Shown here one piece after another: positions 49,501 to 57,455 of a stretch of DNA of 64,000 nucleotides. The first letter of the stretch is position 1; every line of letters begins with the position of its first letter. The position numbers were made by a program, and so were the translations under genes. The notes beneath the pieces were generated by a model. The model saw nothing but the letters and a program-made list of their open reading frames with translations. It made no database searches and was not told where the DNA came from. Origin of the DNA: Patiria pectinifera (lineage: Eukaryota; Echinodermata; Asteroidea; Valvatida; Asterinidae); the NCBI GenBank assembly GCA_029964075.1, contig CM057141.1:3100001-3164000 (forward strand). Reading direction: 5' to 3'.

Positions 49501-52500
49501 TTCTGCAATTCAACAAAAAAGAAGATGCATCTAACTTATAAATGTGTATAAAGCAATTAAAATATTACTTGAAATAATTAACTAAGCATTTCCCAAATTT
49601 TACACAGGAATTCCTTCACATTTAACAAACATTTTCAAAAGCCACAAAAAAAACCCCACCAAAAACCTTCACTCACGTTGTAAAATCCCAATCTTCAACT
49701 CCAAGTTAACAAAATATGAGATACCAAGTTTCTCTTATGTACAGTGCAAAATAAATCAAGTAACTATTTAAAAATCTCAACAACATTATAATGTTCTTAC
49801 AAGAAACAAAAAGATTAAACTGCTCTTTCAGAACTTACCGAACAAAAAAATCGGACACAACGTTTTTATTAACAAGAGTTAATAGCCATCAGAAACAAGG
49901 AGATTAATTTTGCAATTTAGTGATCCCAACGAAAGACAAACACCTAAAATACACAGGACTATCACATCAGAATAGCGTGTCTCTCTGGCACTACTACAGA
50001 GAGAAGTGGAGAGATCATCCCACTACTCCACACAACCAGAACTCACCTGTGAACTCAGGGTTCAAAAGGTCGCGTCTGTTGGCCAACAGGACGTTGGAGA
50101 ATATGAGATCCAGGCAACACAGCAGCAAGTGATAGGAGTTGACTAGGTCGTCGCTGATGGCGGGGAAATTGCCTTCAGAGATGCAAAGAATAAAAATGAA
50201 AATTTCAAATTTGTTTACACTTTTTCATTTTTTCAGTTTAAGATTGAAAGCTATTCAACAAAATAAAATTATGTGTTAGTTCTTTAAAATTTAAAAAAAT
50301 ATGGCAGGAAAATAAATGGGAGTTTAGTTAGGTTTAACCCTAACCCCCTGGGCCCTTTTTGCTAGGAACCATCCTTAATCCTCCAAAATCCTCCAAATGA
50401 AGGATACCCAGCGCATCAATCCTTCAATTTCAAAATCGTCAGACAGTCCTGCCTCTCAAAATGCATTCATTCTCAGTCCTCCAAAATCATCATGTGCTTC
50501 AACACCATTCATCCTCAATCCTCCAAAATCCTCAGGTATCTCAAACACCATTCATACTCAAACCTCCAAAATGCTCCAAACCCGCCATGAGGGTTTTGGA
50601 GGATTGAGGAGGATTATGGTTAATATAATTTTCATTTGAGACAAAAGAAACAGTATTCTCATCTTAGAAACCTTAGTGGAAAAAAGGTGTTACTTTTACT
50701 GGCCATACTTAAGTGCATTGTAAAAAAAAAAACAAACACATTAGCTAGTGAGGAACATAATAAGATACGAAATCAATTTTGATTAGGCTACGATTCTTTA
50801 AAAACAGTGTTAGTTAAATATGCATGCACAATTCTAGCCACAAAGCTCTAATAAAACCATGGAGCTATAGATCCATGAATAAACATACGAGCCAAACTTG
50901 GAATTTTTTTTTAGTTGGGAAATTCAACACTTCTGAATTCCTTTGATGACATCTAGTCAATACTAGAAAGTTTAAATGTGCTATATTTCAGCCTCAGAAT
51001 TTTTAGTCGCAGAATAAACTTCAAAGAGGTTTAGAAATGGTTACCTAAAATTTACTAGTTAATTTAAATTGACCAACGATTTCTATATAATCTTATCACA
51101 CATGGACGTGCTCTGAGTACATCTATACATCTAACTTTACTGCAGGAACAAATGCCTTCTTTTCTATGTATTTACACAGGCCTAATGTATGTACATCTGT
51201 CAACAAAGAGACCAAACCCCCAAAAGAAAACGGGGGGGGGGGGCAGAGTAGGACACCCAGTAAGTGTCCTCAAGACATTTTGACTGTGTCAATACAGCTC
51301 AAGAGATTAACTACCCAAGTCAATTTACACCTCATTGAAAGATGAGCACCCAAGGCCAAAACTTAGCACACTAAATCTCACACCTTCAGTAATTGATCTG
51401 TCTAGACTCCAGCGACCAAGGATACTTCAGACCCAACCCAACAACATGAGTCAGAAACCAGTCACAGCTATTTTTAAGTTCCAGTCTTGCTAACCAAATT
51501 GTACAAACATTTGATAAATCTGCAACTCTACGAGTCTGCAAAACTGTGAGCCATGCCATCCAAAAACTAACTTTTTCATCACAAAATAAAAATCCAAAAA
51601 CTTAAAATAAAAGTCATGCTCAAATGGCTTTTCAAATCAGCAGTGCAGATTCAAATCATACACACCCCTCTCCCCCCAAAAAAAATATAAAAGTGGAAAA
51701 AAAAAACAGTTTAAATGCCAAATTCGCATCATAACCACTATGCCATACAATGATTTACGACATGTTGAAGTTGACATGAAAATATAACTTTGCATTCAAA
51801 AATACCATCTTACCATCAGCATATTCCTATAATCCAAAATTACGTCTGCACGAATGGCATGTGCATTGCCATGTGCACCACGAAAATAATTCTCCACTAC
51901 TTGCATATTCCTTGATAGGCCTATACCGGTACCATGCCTACTTAAAAAAAAATTGATCTACATTTTGTACACGTTACCCTATTCAACCCAACATTGGAAG
52001 ATTCAACGTAAAATAAAACTTCCAGACAAGTTGAGACCTGCCAGGTACCCGCCAAAAAAAGTCACAAACATCATTAGCATATCAATGGCCTATCCCACAC
52101 AAAGCCTATTATACAATAGTGACCCCTGAAATGCCGCATGTGTGTCAAGTGTACAGCACATGATATGGCAGACACGCCCAGGGCTCAGCTTGGGTCAATA
52201 ATATGAATTATTCATGACTGAGCTCCCACAATCATAAACCAAAGTTTTGTTAGACTTGGCATAGGATGGTCCTTAACAAAAATCCATGTACCTCAAGGGA
52301 TTTTAAGGGAAAAACCCCACTAAATTCCATGAAAACGGTGGAAAATTTACATACAGGACAAGGTCTGCTGTTGATTTTGAGGAAATATGAGTTTCTACAA
52401 CCACAAAAAGCGATACATGTACATGTACATGCACACATTCTTAAAAAAATATCAGCTGATTTTAATACGATGTGATAAAAAAAGTAACTACATGTATGCA

Positions 52501-55500
52501 AATGATTGATAAATAAAAAGTTGCATAATTCATGGTATTAATTCCAGGGGCGACTTTTAATGCAAATAAATGACATCACAAAACAGTAAACTAATGATTA
52601 TCTTTAAAAAATATATATATGAACATTTCACTTACAATGACATGCATTGAAGATTTTTACTGTACGGCTATGCAATTCTAGAACTATCAGATTTAATAAC
52701 GGCACTCAAAACAACTTGGTGCTGAATTGAACTTCTACTACATGTCAAAAAAACCATGTCCTACTTTTAATCCTAAAATAATAAACTCTGTTGTTTACCG
52801 ATGGAATAGATCATGTAAACAAGGCATGACATATTTTATGGAGCGAGCTTCATCAGCTTTGTGCAAGAGGGTGAGATAAACGCCATACAAAAAAAAATTC
52901 ACTTTCAGAATCCGTCAGTTTTGACTTGGTGTCCTGCATGTTGATACAGCGCTGGAGACGGTGGTGGAAGGCGCATGCTGCAGCCGAAAGCTTCTGAGGA
53001 AATGCAGGATCACCCCTGATGTCATTGCACACCTCCTCGATCGTTTGGCGCAACACACGATCGAGGAGACGTGCAATGACATCAGGGGTGATCCTGCATT
53101 CCTTCAGAAGCTTTCGACCGCAGCAAGCGCCCTCCGCCACCGTCTCCAGTGCTGTATCAACATTCTGGAGGTGAGTATTTTTTTTGTATGGCATTTAAAT
53201 CTCACCCTCTTGCACAAAGCTGATGAAACTTGTTCCATACAATTTGTCATGCCTTGTGGGCACGATCTGAAATTTTGGTTTAATTCCATTGGTAAACAAC
53301 AGAGTAATTTAGGATCAAAAGTAGGACTTTTTTGGACATGTACTACATACATAGACAAGAGGGGCCTTGTAGCCGAGCGGTTAGAGCGCGGAGCTACTGA
53401 GTGGAAGGTTGCCGGTTCGAATCCCATTCGGACCAAAAACTGGAAAACTCTCTCTGACGACCCAACAGTAAAATGGGTAACTGATTCGTTCAGGGAAGGT
53501 AAGACGGCGAGAGGAGAGGACTGGGCCCCGCCACTCATATGCCGCGCCCAAGACACAGTGGACCTCTAACATCCCACTGCCCCTAATCCCACTACGGCCA
53601 ATAATGGCTATGGAACCTTTACAGCAACAACATCCTTAGGTCTAGAATTTTTTTCCAATTTACTATAAGTTGTAACCTTTTTTACTACAATGGTCACACT
53701 TCCCAAATGTAAATGATTCAGCGCCCTTGTGCAGTATGCATAAGTGCAATTCCATGTTTAAAATACATTGGCTTACCTTTGATGAGGATGAACAGTGTCC
53801 AGCAGATGGAGAAAAGGTCCGAGTAATTGCAAGGCTGCCTCCTGAAATGCAAATCAATCACACGATTAAAGGTACTCTACAACATTTGCGAACATTAAAA
53901 AACAAAACTCCCAAATTATTATGAAATACCTTACTAACTGTAAGTGAATAATAGTCTCAAGCATCCTGTGAAATCACGGCACCTGGTGTGCTCTTATTTT
54001 ATATCAACTTGTTTTGATATTTATCTCATTTTGTATTGATTTCCAACGATGGTCGGCTTTTTTCCTCTTCAAACACTGTCCCTGATTTACCGACTTTAGT
54101 TAGTCCACATTTTGTTCGCAATCGTGCAAGCCAGCTTGTCTAAGTTAAGCCAACAGACTAAGCTGTTGGTTGGTCAATTTGGTTGACCTGTTGTTATAAT
54201 ACAACAATGGGTTACGGAAGATCTGACAGGAGGCCCCAACTGAATGGTCAGAATCTCAAGTTTAAGACGCAGTATTGTTTTGCGTAATTAATCGCTGAAT
54301 CTGCTCACATATCGCAGACCCTTGCTGTGCAAGGGGGTATTCCATAGAATAGGTTTTTCTTCAGATCATCAAATAAGATACAGTCGACTCTCGTTATAAC
54401 AAACTCATTCAGACCTAGCCAAATTGTTTGTTGTATCAGAATTTTGTATTAAGAGGAATATCAGTCCCATTCATTATGCACAGTCAGGACCAAGGCTTTA
54501 TGTTTGTTATAACCAGAATTTTGTATTAACAGAGTTTGTACTAACGAGAGTCGACTGTACAAAGGAAAATGGACAACTCAATTTCCCTTTGTGGTTTAAT
54601 TGAAAAAAAATTAAAGATTAGCAAATATTTTTCAGTTTACAGAATCGCCTTGACCTTTTTAAGCTCTGTGGTTTTATCTTCTGTAACAAAATATTATTTT
54701 TAAGAGTTTGATGCTTTTAAGAATGTAACTGTTACCTTTGTTTGCGTCCCCTCGGTACTCGAGGCTGTTCGCCCGATGCGTCCTTGAATATGAATATGTC
54801 CTGAAATATGGGTTGGTACTTCTTGAAAATGACGGTGGAGACGTTGAAGTTGCGCTCCAGACGCTCCACTTTGTCTCGGAACTGCTGGGGCAGGTTGGCC
54901 ATATCCTCCCATTTCTTCATCTTGTTGAAAAACTGGATCACACTGCCAAATGAAAAAAAGATTTTTTTTTTGTTTAATGGGGAAGAAATCTTCGGGTATC
55001 TTAGACTAGCTTGACTCAGGTTGACCCAGACTGGGACCTGGAGTGCTCTGAAACGTGCAAAACTAAATCAGGCCAACTTTACTCACTCTTTAGCCAGCAA
55101 ATTTCTCCAAAAAATCCACTGGGCAAAAAAAAAGGTCTCGGACATCCGGGGCCCAAATTCACGGCTCTGCTTACCGTTTGCAAGAAATCCCTGATAACTA
55201 TAGCACGGGTAAACGTATTTCACGGGTAAGCGAGGAATTTTGGCTTCTGCGCATGCGTAAATCCCGTAACTAGGGCTTCTGTGCTTACAGGGTTAGGAAA
55301 GAATTTTTCTGCTAGCCAGCAAGCACAAAATGGCGATTGGAAGCATGGAGTTCCATGAAATTAGGGCCCCAGGTCTCACCTACAACAGTGGTCATGTGCA
55401 GTGCACAACAGCCCGTTAATAGCCTTTTTAAACGACCACCTCGCTTAAAAAGGTAAAGTAAAGGGGACAGACCTGTGTTCACAGGAACGGAGTGCCTGTA

Positions 55501-57364
55501 TCTCTTACAAAGCGATTGGGCCAGACTCAAGTCCATGAAATGGTGCTGTGGGGGATCGCCACGCCTCCTCCACAGCGAGTATGTTACCTTCCCAGCATTG
55601 AATAATGCCGGTACCCATTTAACACGTGGGTTGAGAGGAGCAATTGAGGTAAAGCGCCTTACTCAAGGGCACAACAAGCGTGGCCACGGCGGGACTCGAA
55701 CCCACAATCTCACGATCATGAATCCTATGCTCCACACGTGCCCAACTCGCTTACCCGAAATTGAAATCAACACGGAGGCGGGTGGAGCTTCTCAACCCTG
55801 GTCCTGACCAGAGCTGAACTTTACCCGTCACGTAGGCTCAACCCATGTAAAAGCCGTGTTGGATTCTTGCTAATGTGAAAGGGGTTCCTGAAATTTCACC
55901 GAAGTCCAACACAGAACTTTTGGATAGTGTCAAAGGGCCTTCAGGAAATGCGAGAGCATTGATCGTCCTCAACCAACTTGGTGCTGAATTGAACTTCTAC
56001 TACATGTCAAAAAAACCATGTCCTACTTTTAATCCTAAAATAATAAACTCTGTTGTTTACCGATGGAATAGATCATGTAAACAAGGCATGACATATTTTA
56101 TGGAGCGAGCTTCATCAGCTTTGTGCAAGAGGGTGAGATAAACGCCATACAAAAAAAAATTCACTTTCAGAATCCGTCAGTTTTGACTTGGTGTCCTGCA
56201 TGTTGATACAGCATTGAATAATGCCGGTACCCATTTAACACGTGGGTTGAGAGGAGCAATTGAGGTAAAGCGCCTTACTCAAGGGCACAACAAGCGTGGC
56301 CACGGCGGGACTCGAACCCACAATCTCACGATCATGAATCCTATGCTCCACACGTGCCCAACTCGCTTACCCGAAATTGAAATCAACACGGAGGCGGGTG
56401 GAGCTTCTCAACCCTGGTCCTGACCAGAGCTGAACTTTACCCGTCACGTAGGCTCAACCCATGTAAAAGCCGTGTTGGATTCTTACTAATGTGAAAGGGG
56501 TTCCTGAAATTTCACCGAAGTCCAACACAGAACTTTTGGATAGTGTCAAAGGGCCTTCAGGAAATGCGAGAGCATTGATCGTCCTCAATTTTATCAAATC
56601 GTCTCGTCTCGCCTCACCTTAGTCTTGAGGATCTCAGCAGACGAGTCAGTGATACGCAGTTTCCTTCCACGGTGCCATTTCCGACGGTTGGAATGGTGGA
56701 TCTCCGACAAGCGACGTACAGGGCACACACAAGCCAGTGGAGATTGTCCCCCTGCACAAAAGGTCACAAATAAATAGCCTCTCTGAGTTCACGAGACACC
56801 ATGTGACTCCAAATTACAGTGAGAAAAATCTGTGAAAAGGTTTGCTATCATAACAGTAACACTAACAGTTCCTATGCTAATATTAATAATAGAAAATAGA
56901 TGTACATCCCCCCCCCCAAAAAACCACATTGAATTTGCAGAACAGTTTCGCCACATAAACATGACATTGACAACAGATTTTAAACAAGTAAAACAACAGA
57001 ACGTCATCCTTATGTAAGTCTGGAATAAGTAATAAATATAATAAACCCAGAAAGCAAAGTTTGAAATGGATAAAATGAATAAAGTATCATTAAAATTCCA
57101 GGTATCAGTCCGGAATCTGGGCACTCACTTCGAAAGCAGTTCAGCTTCTGTAAGCTACATGCATCACAGCGTAAACAAGCAGAACGCAAACATTGTACAT
57201 CTAAGATTGTTTGGTTTACCACTCACCTCAAGCGTATAATTGACGCTAATTCTCTCGTACGTATCCCACGCCTCTCTACCAGATACATCGTCTAGATTCA
57301 GGCCAAGGCAAAGTTCCTCGAATCGTTGTTTTATGTCTAATTCCTCACCATTTGGTGCCGCCAT
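34575..57364 (-). CDS. RBL1: Retinoblastoma-like protein (p107/p130 type), 20 coding exons
   Basis: Exons: 57364-57227, 56751-56618, 54942-54736, 53841-53777, 50172-50047, 48905-48745, 48370-48306, 47981-47795, 47437-47189, 46297-46157, 45575-45493, 44700-44580, 43668-43443, 43159-42842, 41198-40924, 39664-39488, 38482-38314, 37493-37333, 35717-35487, 34736-34575. Every junction is GT-AG and in phase; the total is 1131 aa (human p107 1068, p130 1139). Pocket proteins bind E2F4/5-DP and, in the DREAM complex with MuvB, repress cell-cycle genes in G0/G1. The N-terminal cyclin-like region has LHWLVCALYVACR. Pocket A begins at TPLTGRHYLKEKD. The spacer carries KRRLF, the p107/p130 cyclin-binding motif. 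Pocket B begins at KRTGSVGLFFRK. The long spacer makes it p107/p130-like and not RB1-like. I cannot tell p107 from p130; invertebrates often have one. Exon 10 has a CAGCAG acceptor, so one Gln is uncertain. Confidence 0.93.
36001..36136. repeat. Small foldback element
   Basis: TGTGCTTGGCCAGTTTTAAA at the left is repeated inverted at the right (TTTAAAACTGGCCAAGCACA). The arms are about 45 bp and the loop about 45 bp. It lies in RBL intron 18. Confidence 0.7.
36773..37308. repeat. Dispersed repeat copy with short TIRs
   Basis: ATAGTCCATCATTTGTA near the left end is inverted as GCAAATGATGGACTATAG at the right. The interior (AAGCAACAAAAGTG, GATGAAGTTT, TATTCCGAGAAAA, GCAGCTA) is homologous, in the same orientation, to 42180-42727. 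A partial copy lies at about 63884-64000. It lies in RBL intron 18. Confidence 0.6.
37474..37622. repeat. 75-bp tandem duplication across the exon 18 acceptor of RBL
   Basis: Two adjacent copies of a 74-75-bp unit (GGGATTGGGGTTTG through to CTCTATTATAA) include the 3' splice site of exon 18 and the first 20 bases of that exon. The outer copy keeps an intact CCAG acceptor at 37568. Reading on from it gives a stop codon after a few residues. Confidence 0.85.
37720..38225. repeat. Foldback element with arms of about 150 bp
   Basis: The left arm contains TTTCTCAAAACTGGGGAGAC and GTGGTATATGGTGAAAGC. The right arm contains GCTTTCACCATATACCAC and GTCTCCCCCAATTTTGAGAAA. It fills most of RBL intron 17, between exons 17 and 18. 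Confidence 0.75.
38669..38982. mobile_element. TTAA-flanked MITE (AGAGGTTGTGGAATGCT ends)
   Basis: TTAA (38665-38668) precedes AGAGGTTGTGGAATGCTCGA. The right end is its inverse, AGCATTCCACAACCTCT, followed by TTAA (38983-38986). Inner parts (GAAGACATTTCC, TATATGTAGCCTAAGGTGTG) are also inverted. It lies in RBL intron 16. Confidence 0.8.
39001..39183. mobile_element. Probable TTAA-flanked MITE
   Basis: TTAA at 38997-39000 and 39184-39187 bounds CTCCTTCAAAATCC...GGGAATTAGGG. The termini are only loosely related to the CCCTAACTCC family, and the ends do not pair well. It directly follows the previous MITE. Confidence 0.4.
39810..40323 (+). mobile_element. 514-bp TTAA MITE, left member of an inverted pair around RBL exon 15
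   Basis: TTAA (39806-39809) and TTAA (40324-40327) flank an element beginning AGGGAAAATACAACATTTGC and ending GCAAATGATGTATATTCCCT. A near-perfect palindrome centred on GGTCGGCCGACC lies near 39984. The copy at 41310-41824 is its reverse complement at high identity. It lies in RBL intron 15. Confidence 0.9.
40631..40884. mobile_element. TIR element of about 254 bp
   Basis: TGTGATGTGATCAAGCTACA at the left and ACTCATTTAGCTTGATCGCA at the right are inverted relatives over about 32 bp. It lies between exon 15 and the MITE at 39810-40323. Confidence 0.6.
41310..41824 (-). mobile_element. 515-bp TTAA MITE, right member of the inverted pair
   Basis: TTAA at 41306-41309 and 41825-41828 flanks the inverse of the element at 39810-40323. 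Here the central palindrome (about 41637-41664) is perfect. It lies in RBL intron 14, 111 bp from exon 15. Confidence 0.9.
42180..42727. repeat. Dispersed repeat copy with short TIRs
   Basis: AGGTAGAGTAG near the left is loosely inverted as CCACTCTACCTTTAA at the right. The interior is homologous to 36773-37308 in the same orientation, though clearly diverged. It lies in RBL intron 14, just before the intron's 5' part. Confidence 0.55.
42842..43668 (-). other. RBL spacer-encoding exons 13-14
   Basis: Exon 13 starts with VEEEILQDRAWRSDSP, the end of pocket A and start of the spacer. Exon 14 encodes a Ser/Pro-rich spacer with DRFSSPSPGSAKRRLF, where KRRLF (about residues 657-661) is the cyclin A/E-Cdk2 docking motif of p107/p130. 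Several SP pairs are candidate Cdk sites. The composition is distinctly GC-richer than the introns. Confidence 0.85.
43750..44035. repeat. CCTCAATCC-rich MITE remnant
   Basis: Dense CCTCAATCC and AATCCTCCA words match the interiors of the 9469-9867 and 50338-50619 elements. Neither TTAA terminus is clearly preserved. It lies in RBL intron 12. Confidence 0.5.
44135..44503. repeat. Foldback element
   Basis: GATTCACAATGCAGTGCGCC and AAGAGTTTGCC at the left recur inverted at the right (GGCAAACTCTTGGTGGCGCA, CTGCATTGTG). The arms are about 60 bp. It lies in RBL intron 12, near exon 12. Confidence 0.75.
45787..46043. mobile_element. GGGCCCAATTTCA-family MITE
   Basis: GGGCCCAATTTCAAGGCGCTG starts the element and CCATGAAATTGAGCTCC ends it. 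Internal GCTAACC/GTAAGCAGGGA phrases are also inverted. A relative lies at 55148-55370. It lies in RBL intron 10. Confidence 0.6.
46540..46957 (+). repeat. 32-bp minisatellite, about 13 copies
   Basis: The unit CCCAGGTAACCTACTGAGGT + AAAACCCGGGTA repeats every 32 bp. It contains the palindrome GGGTACCC and the near-palindrome AGGTAACCT. Variants (GGGCACCC, CTGGGTGCCC, AAGACACGG) occur more than once, showing block-wise copying. It lies in RBL intron 9 between the two early pocket-A exons. Confidence 0.9.
48906..50046. other. RBL intron 5, no element recognised
   Basis: This is AT-rich sequence with many A runs. I saw no repeat structure or coding potential. Confidence 0.4.
50338..50619. mobile_element. 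TTAA-flanked MITE, CCCTAAC family
   Basis: TTAA (50334-50337) plus CCCTAACCCCCTGGGCC starts it; GAGGATTATGG plus TTAA (50620-50623) ends it. The left 35 bp are almost identical to the element at 9469. It lies in RBL intron 4. Confidence 0.7.
50624..52711. other. Central part of RBL intron 4, no gene seen
   Basis: AT-rich sequence; a G11 run lies near 51232 and an AC/AT mix elsewhere. I noticed no tandem or inverted structure of note. Confidence 0.4.
52750..53340. repeat. Large foldback element with coding-like arms
   Basis: The arms at about 52750-53043 and 53057-53340 are inverted copies around a spacer of about 12 bp (TTGGCGCAACAC). They are nearly identical at the centre (CACCCCTGATGTCATTGCA) and more diverged at the outer ends. 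Both arms translate outward to related peptides with NDIRGDPAF and QKLS motifs, and the right arm is followed by a good donor (GGAG|GTGAGT at 53172). The family is not recognised. It lies in RBL intron 4. Confidence 0.85.
53361..53640 (+). repeat. tRNA-derived SINE
   Basis: The tRNA-like head (about 53363-53433) has an A box TAGCCGAGCGG and a B box GGTTCGAATCC. An unrelated body of about 200 bp follows, with AATGGCTATGGAACC near its end. The head is too diverged to fold as a tRNA, so this is a SINE and not a tRNA gene. It abuts the foldback element. Confidence 0.75.
53870..54130 (+). mobile_element. Diverged, truncated copy of the 39810/41310 MITE
   Basis: TTAA (53866-53869) is followed by a relative of the same left end (ACAACATTTGCGAACATTAA) and internal phrases GGCACCTGGTGTGC and CCAACGATGGTCGG. 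Homology is lost beyond about 54130. It is clearly older than the inverted pair. It lies in RBL intron 3. Confidence 0.65.
54381..54557. mobile_element. 177-bp Tigger/pogo-like MITE with TA duplication
   Basis: CAGTCGACTCTCGTTA at the left is matched inverted at the right (TAACGAGAGTCGACTG), with TA flanking each side (54379-54380 and 54558-54559). CAGT...TCTCGTTA ends with TA duplication are typical of pogo/Tigger elements. It lies in RBL intron 3. Confidence 0.85.
55148..55370. mobile_element. GGGGCCCAAATTCA-family MITE
   Basis: GGGGCCCAAATTCACGG at the left and CCATGAAATTAGGGCCCC at the right are inverted relatives. The internal GCTTACCG and ATTTTTCTGCTAGCCAGCA parts match the copy at 45787-46043. 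It lies in RBL intron 2. Confidence 0.65.
55593..55972 (-). repeat. SINE copy A1 (of an A-B-A duplication)
   Basis: On the minus strand GTGGGTTCGAGTCCCG (B box, about 55690-55705) is followed by GTTGTGCCCTTGAGTAAGGC and GGGTACCGGCAT, the body shared with the SINE at 13163-13385. It is identical to A2 (56209-56588) apart from one G/A difference that I can find (55869 against 56485). Confidence 0.8.
55974..56212 (+). repeat. Copied segment B, identical to 52712-52950
   Basis: I compared the 239 bp from CAACTTGGTGCTGAATTGAA to GCATGTTGATACAGC with 52712-52950 and found no difference. The source is the outer left arm of the foldback element plus its flank. It is sandwiched between the two SINE copies, with CAGC shared at the right junction. 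Confidence 0.9.
56209..56588 (-). repeat. SINE copy A2
   Basis: Second copy of the 380-bp segment, offset by 616 bp from A1 and almost identical to it. It ends 30 bp before the donor end of RBL exon 2 (56618). Confidence 0.85.
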
Positions 57365-57367
57365 CTT
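57357..57367 (-). promoter_or_regulatory. YY1-like motif overlapping the RBL start codon
   Basis: The minus strand reads AAGATGGCGGC, a perfect match to the YY1 consensus, with the ATG of RBL inside it. YY1 sites over start codons are a known feature of many TATA-less metazoan promoters. Binding here is inference. Confidence 0.5.
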
Positions 57368-57446
57368 CGGTTTAAATCCCACTTCGCATACGTGTTTTTC
57401 ACATTGATCATCAAAAGTACGCGTTCGGGGGACCCAAGCTGAAAAT

Positions 57447-57455
57447 GGCGGGAAA
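57447..57455. promoter_or_regulatory. E2F-like site upstream of RBL
   Basis: GGCGGGAAA lies 83 bp upstream of the RBL start codon. The vertebrate p107 promoter is regulated through E2F sites by E2F and pocket proteins, so the position fits autoregulation. Confidence 0.5.

Larger units (their letters stand above)
47795..57364 (-). other. RBL N-terminal region, exons 1-8 (residues 1-361)
   Basis: These exons encode the cyclin-like N-domain. Landmarks are SVIQFFNKMKKWEDMANLP, LFSICWTLFILIKG, FPAISDDLVNSYHLLLCCLD and HWWKPHIRKLIEDR, all in the order found in p107/p130. Exon 8 (YVLTKGDFDERIFL) leads into the linker before pocket A. Introns 2-5 hold most of the recent insertions. Confidence 0.85.

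Noticed and set aside
53363..53433. Possible tRNA gene (A and B boxes present)
   Set aside because: The acceptor stem halves do not pair, and a SINE-type body of about 200 bp follows. The same reasoning applies to 10880-10935 and 21494-21565.
52961..53569. 202-residue open frame across the foldback element and SINE
   Set aside because: It reads through the hairpin centre and into a tRNA-derived SINE. I could not connect it to flanking exons or a known family.
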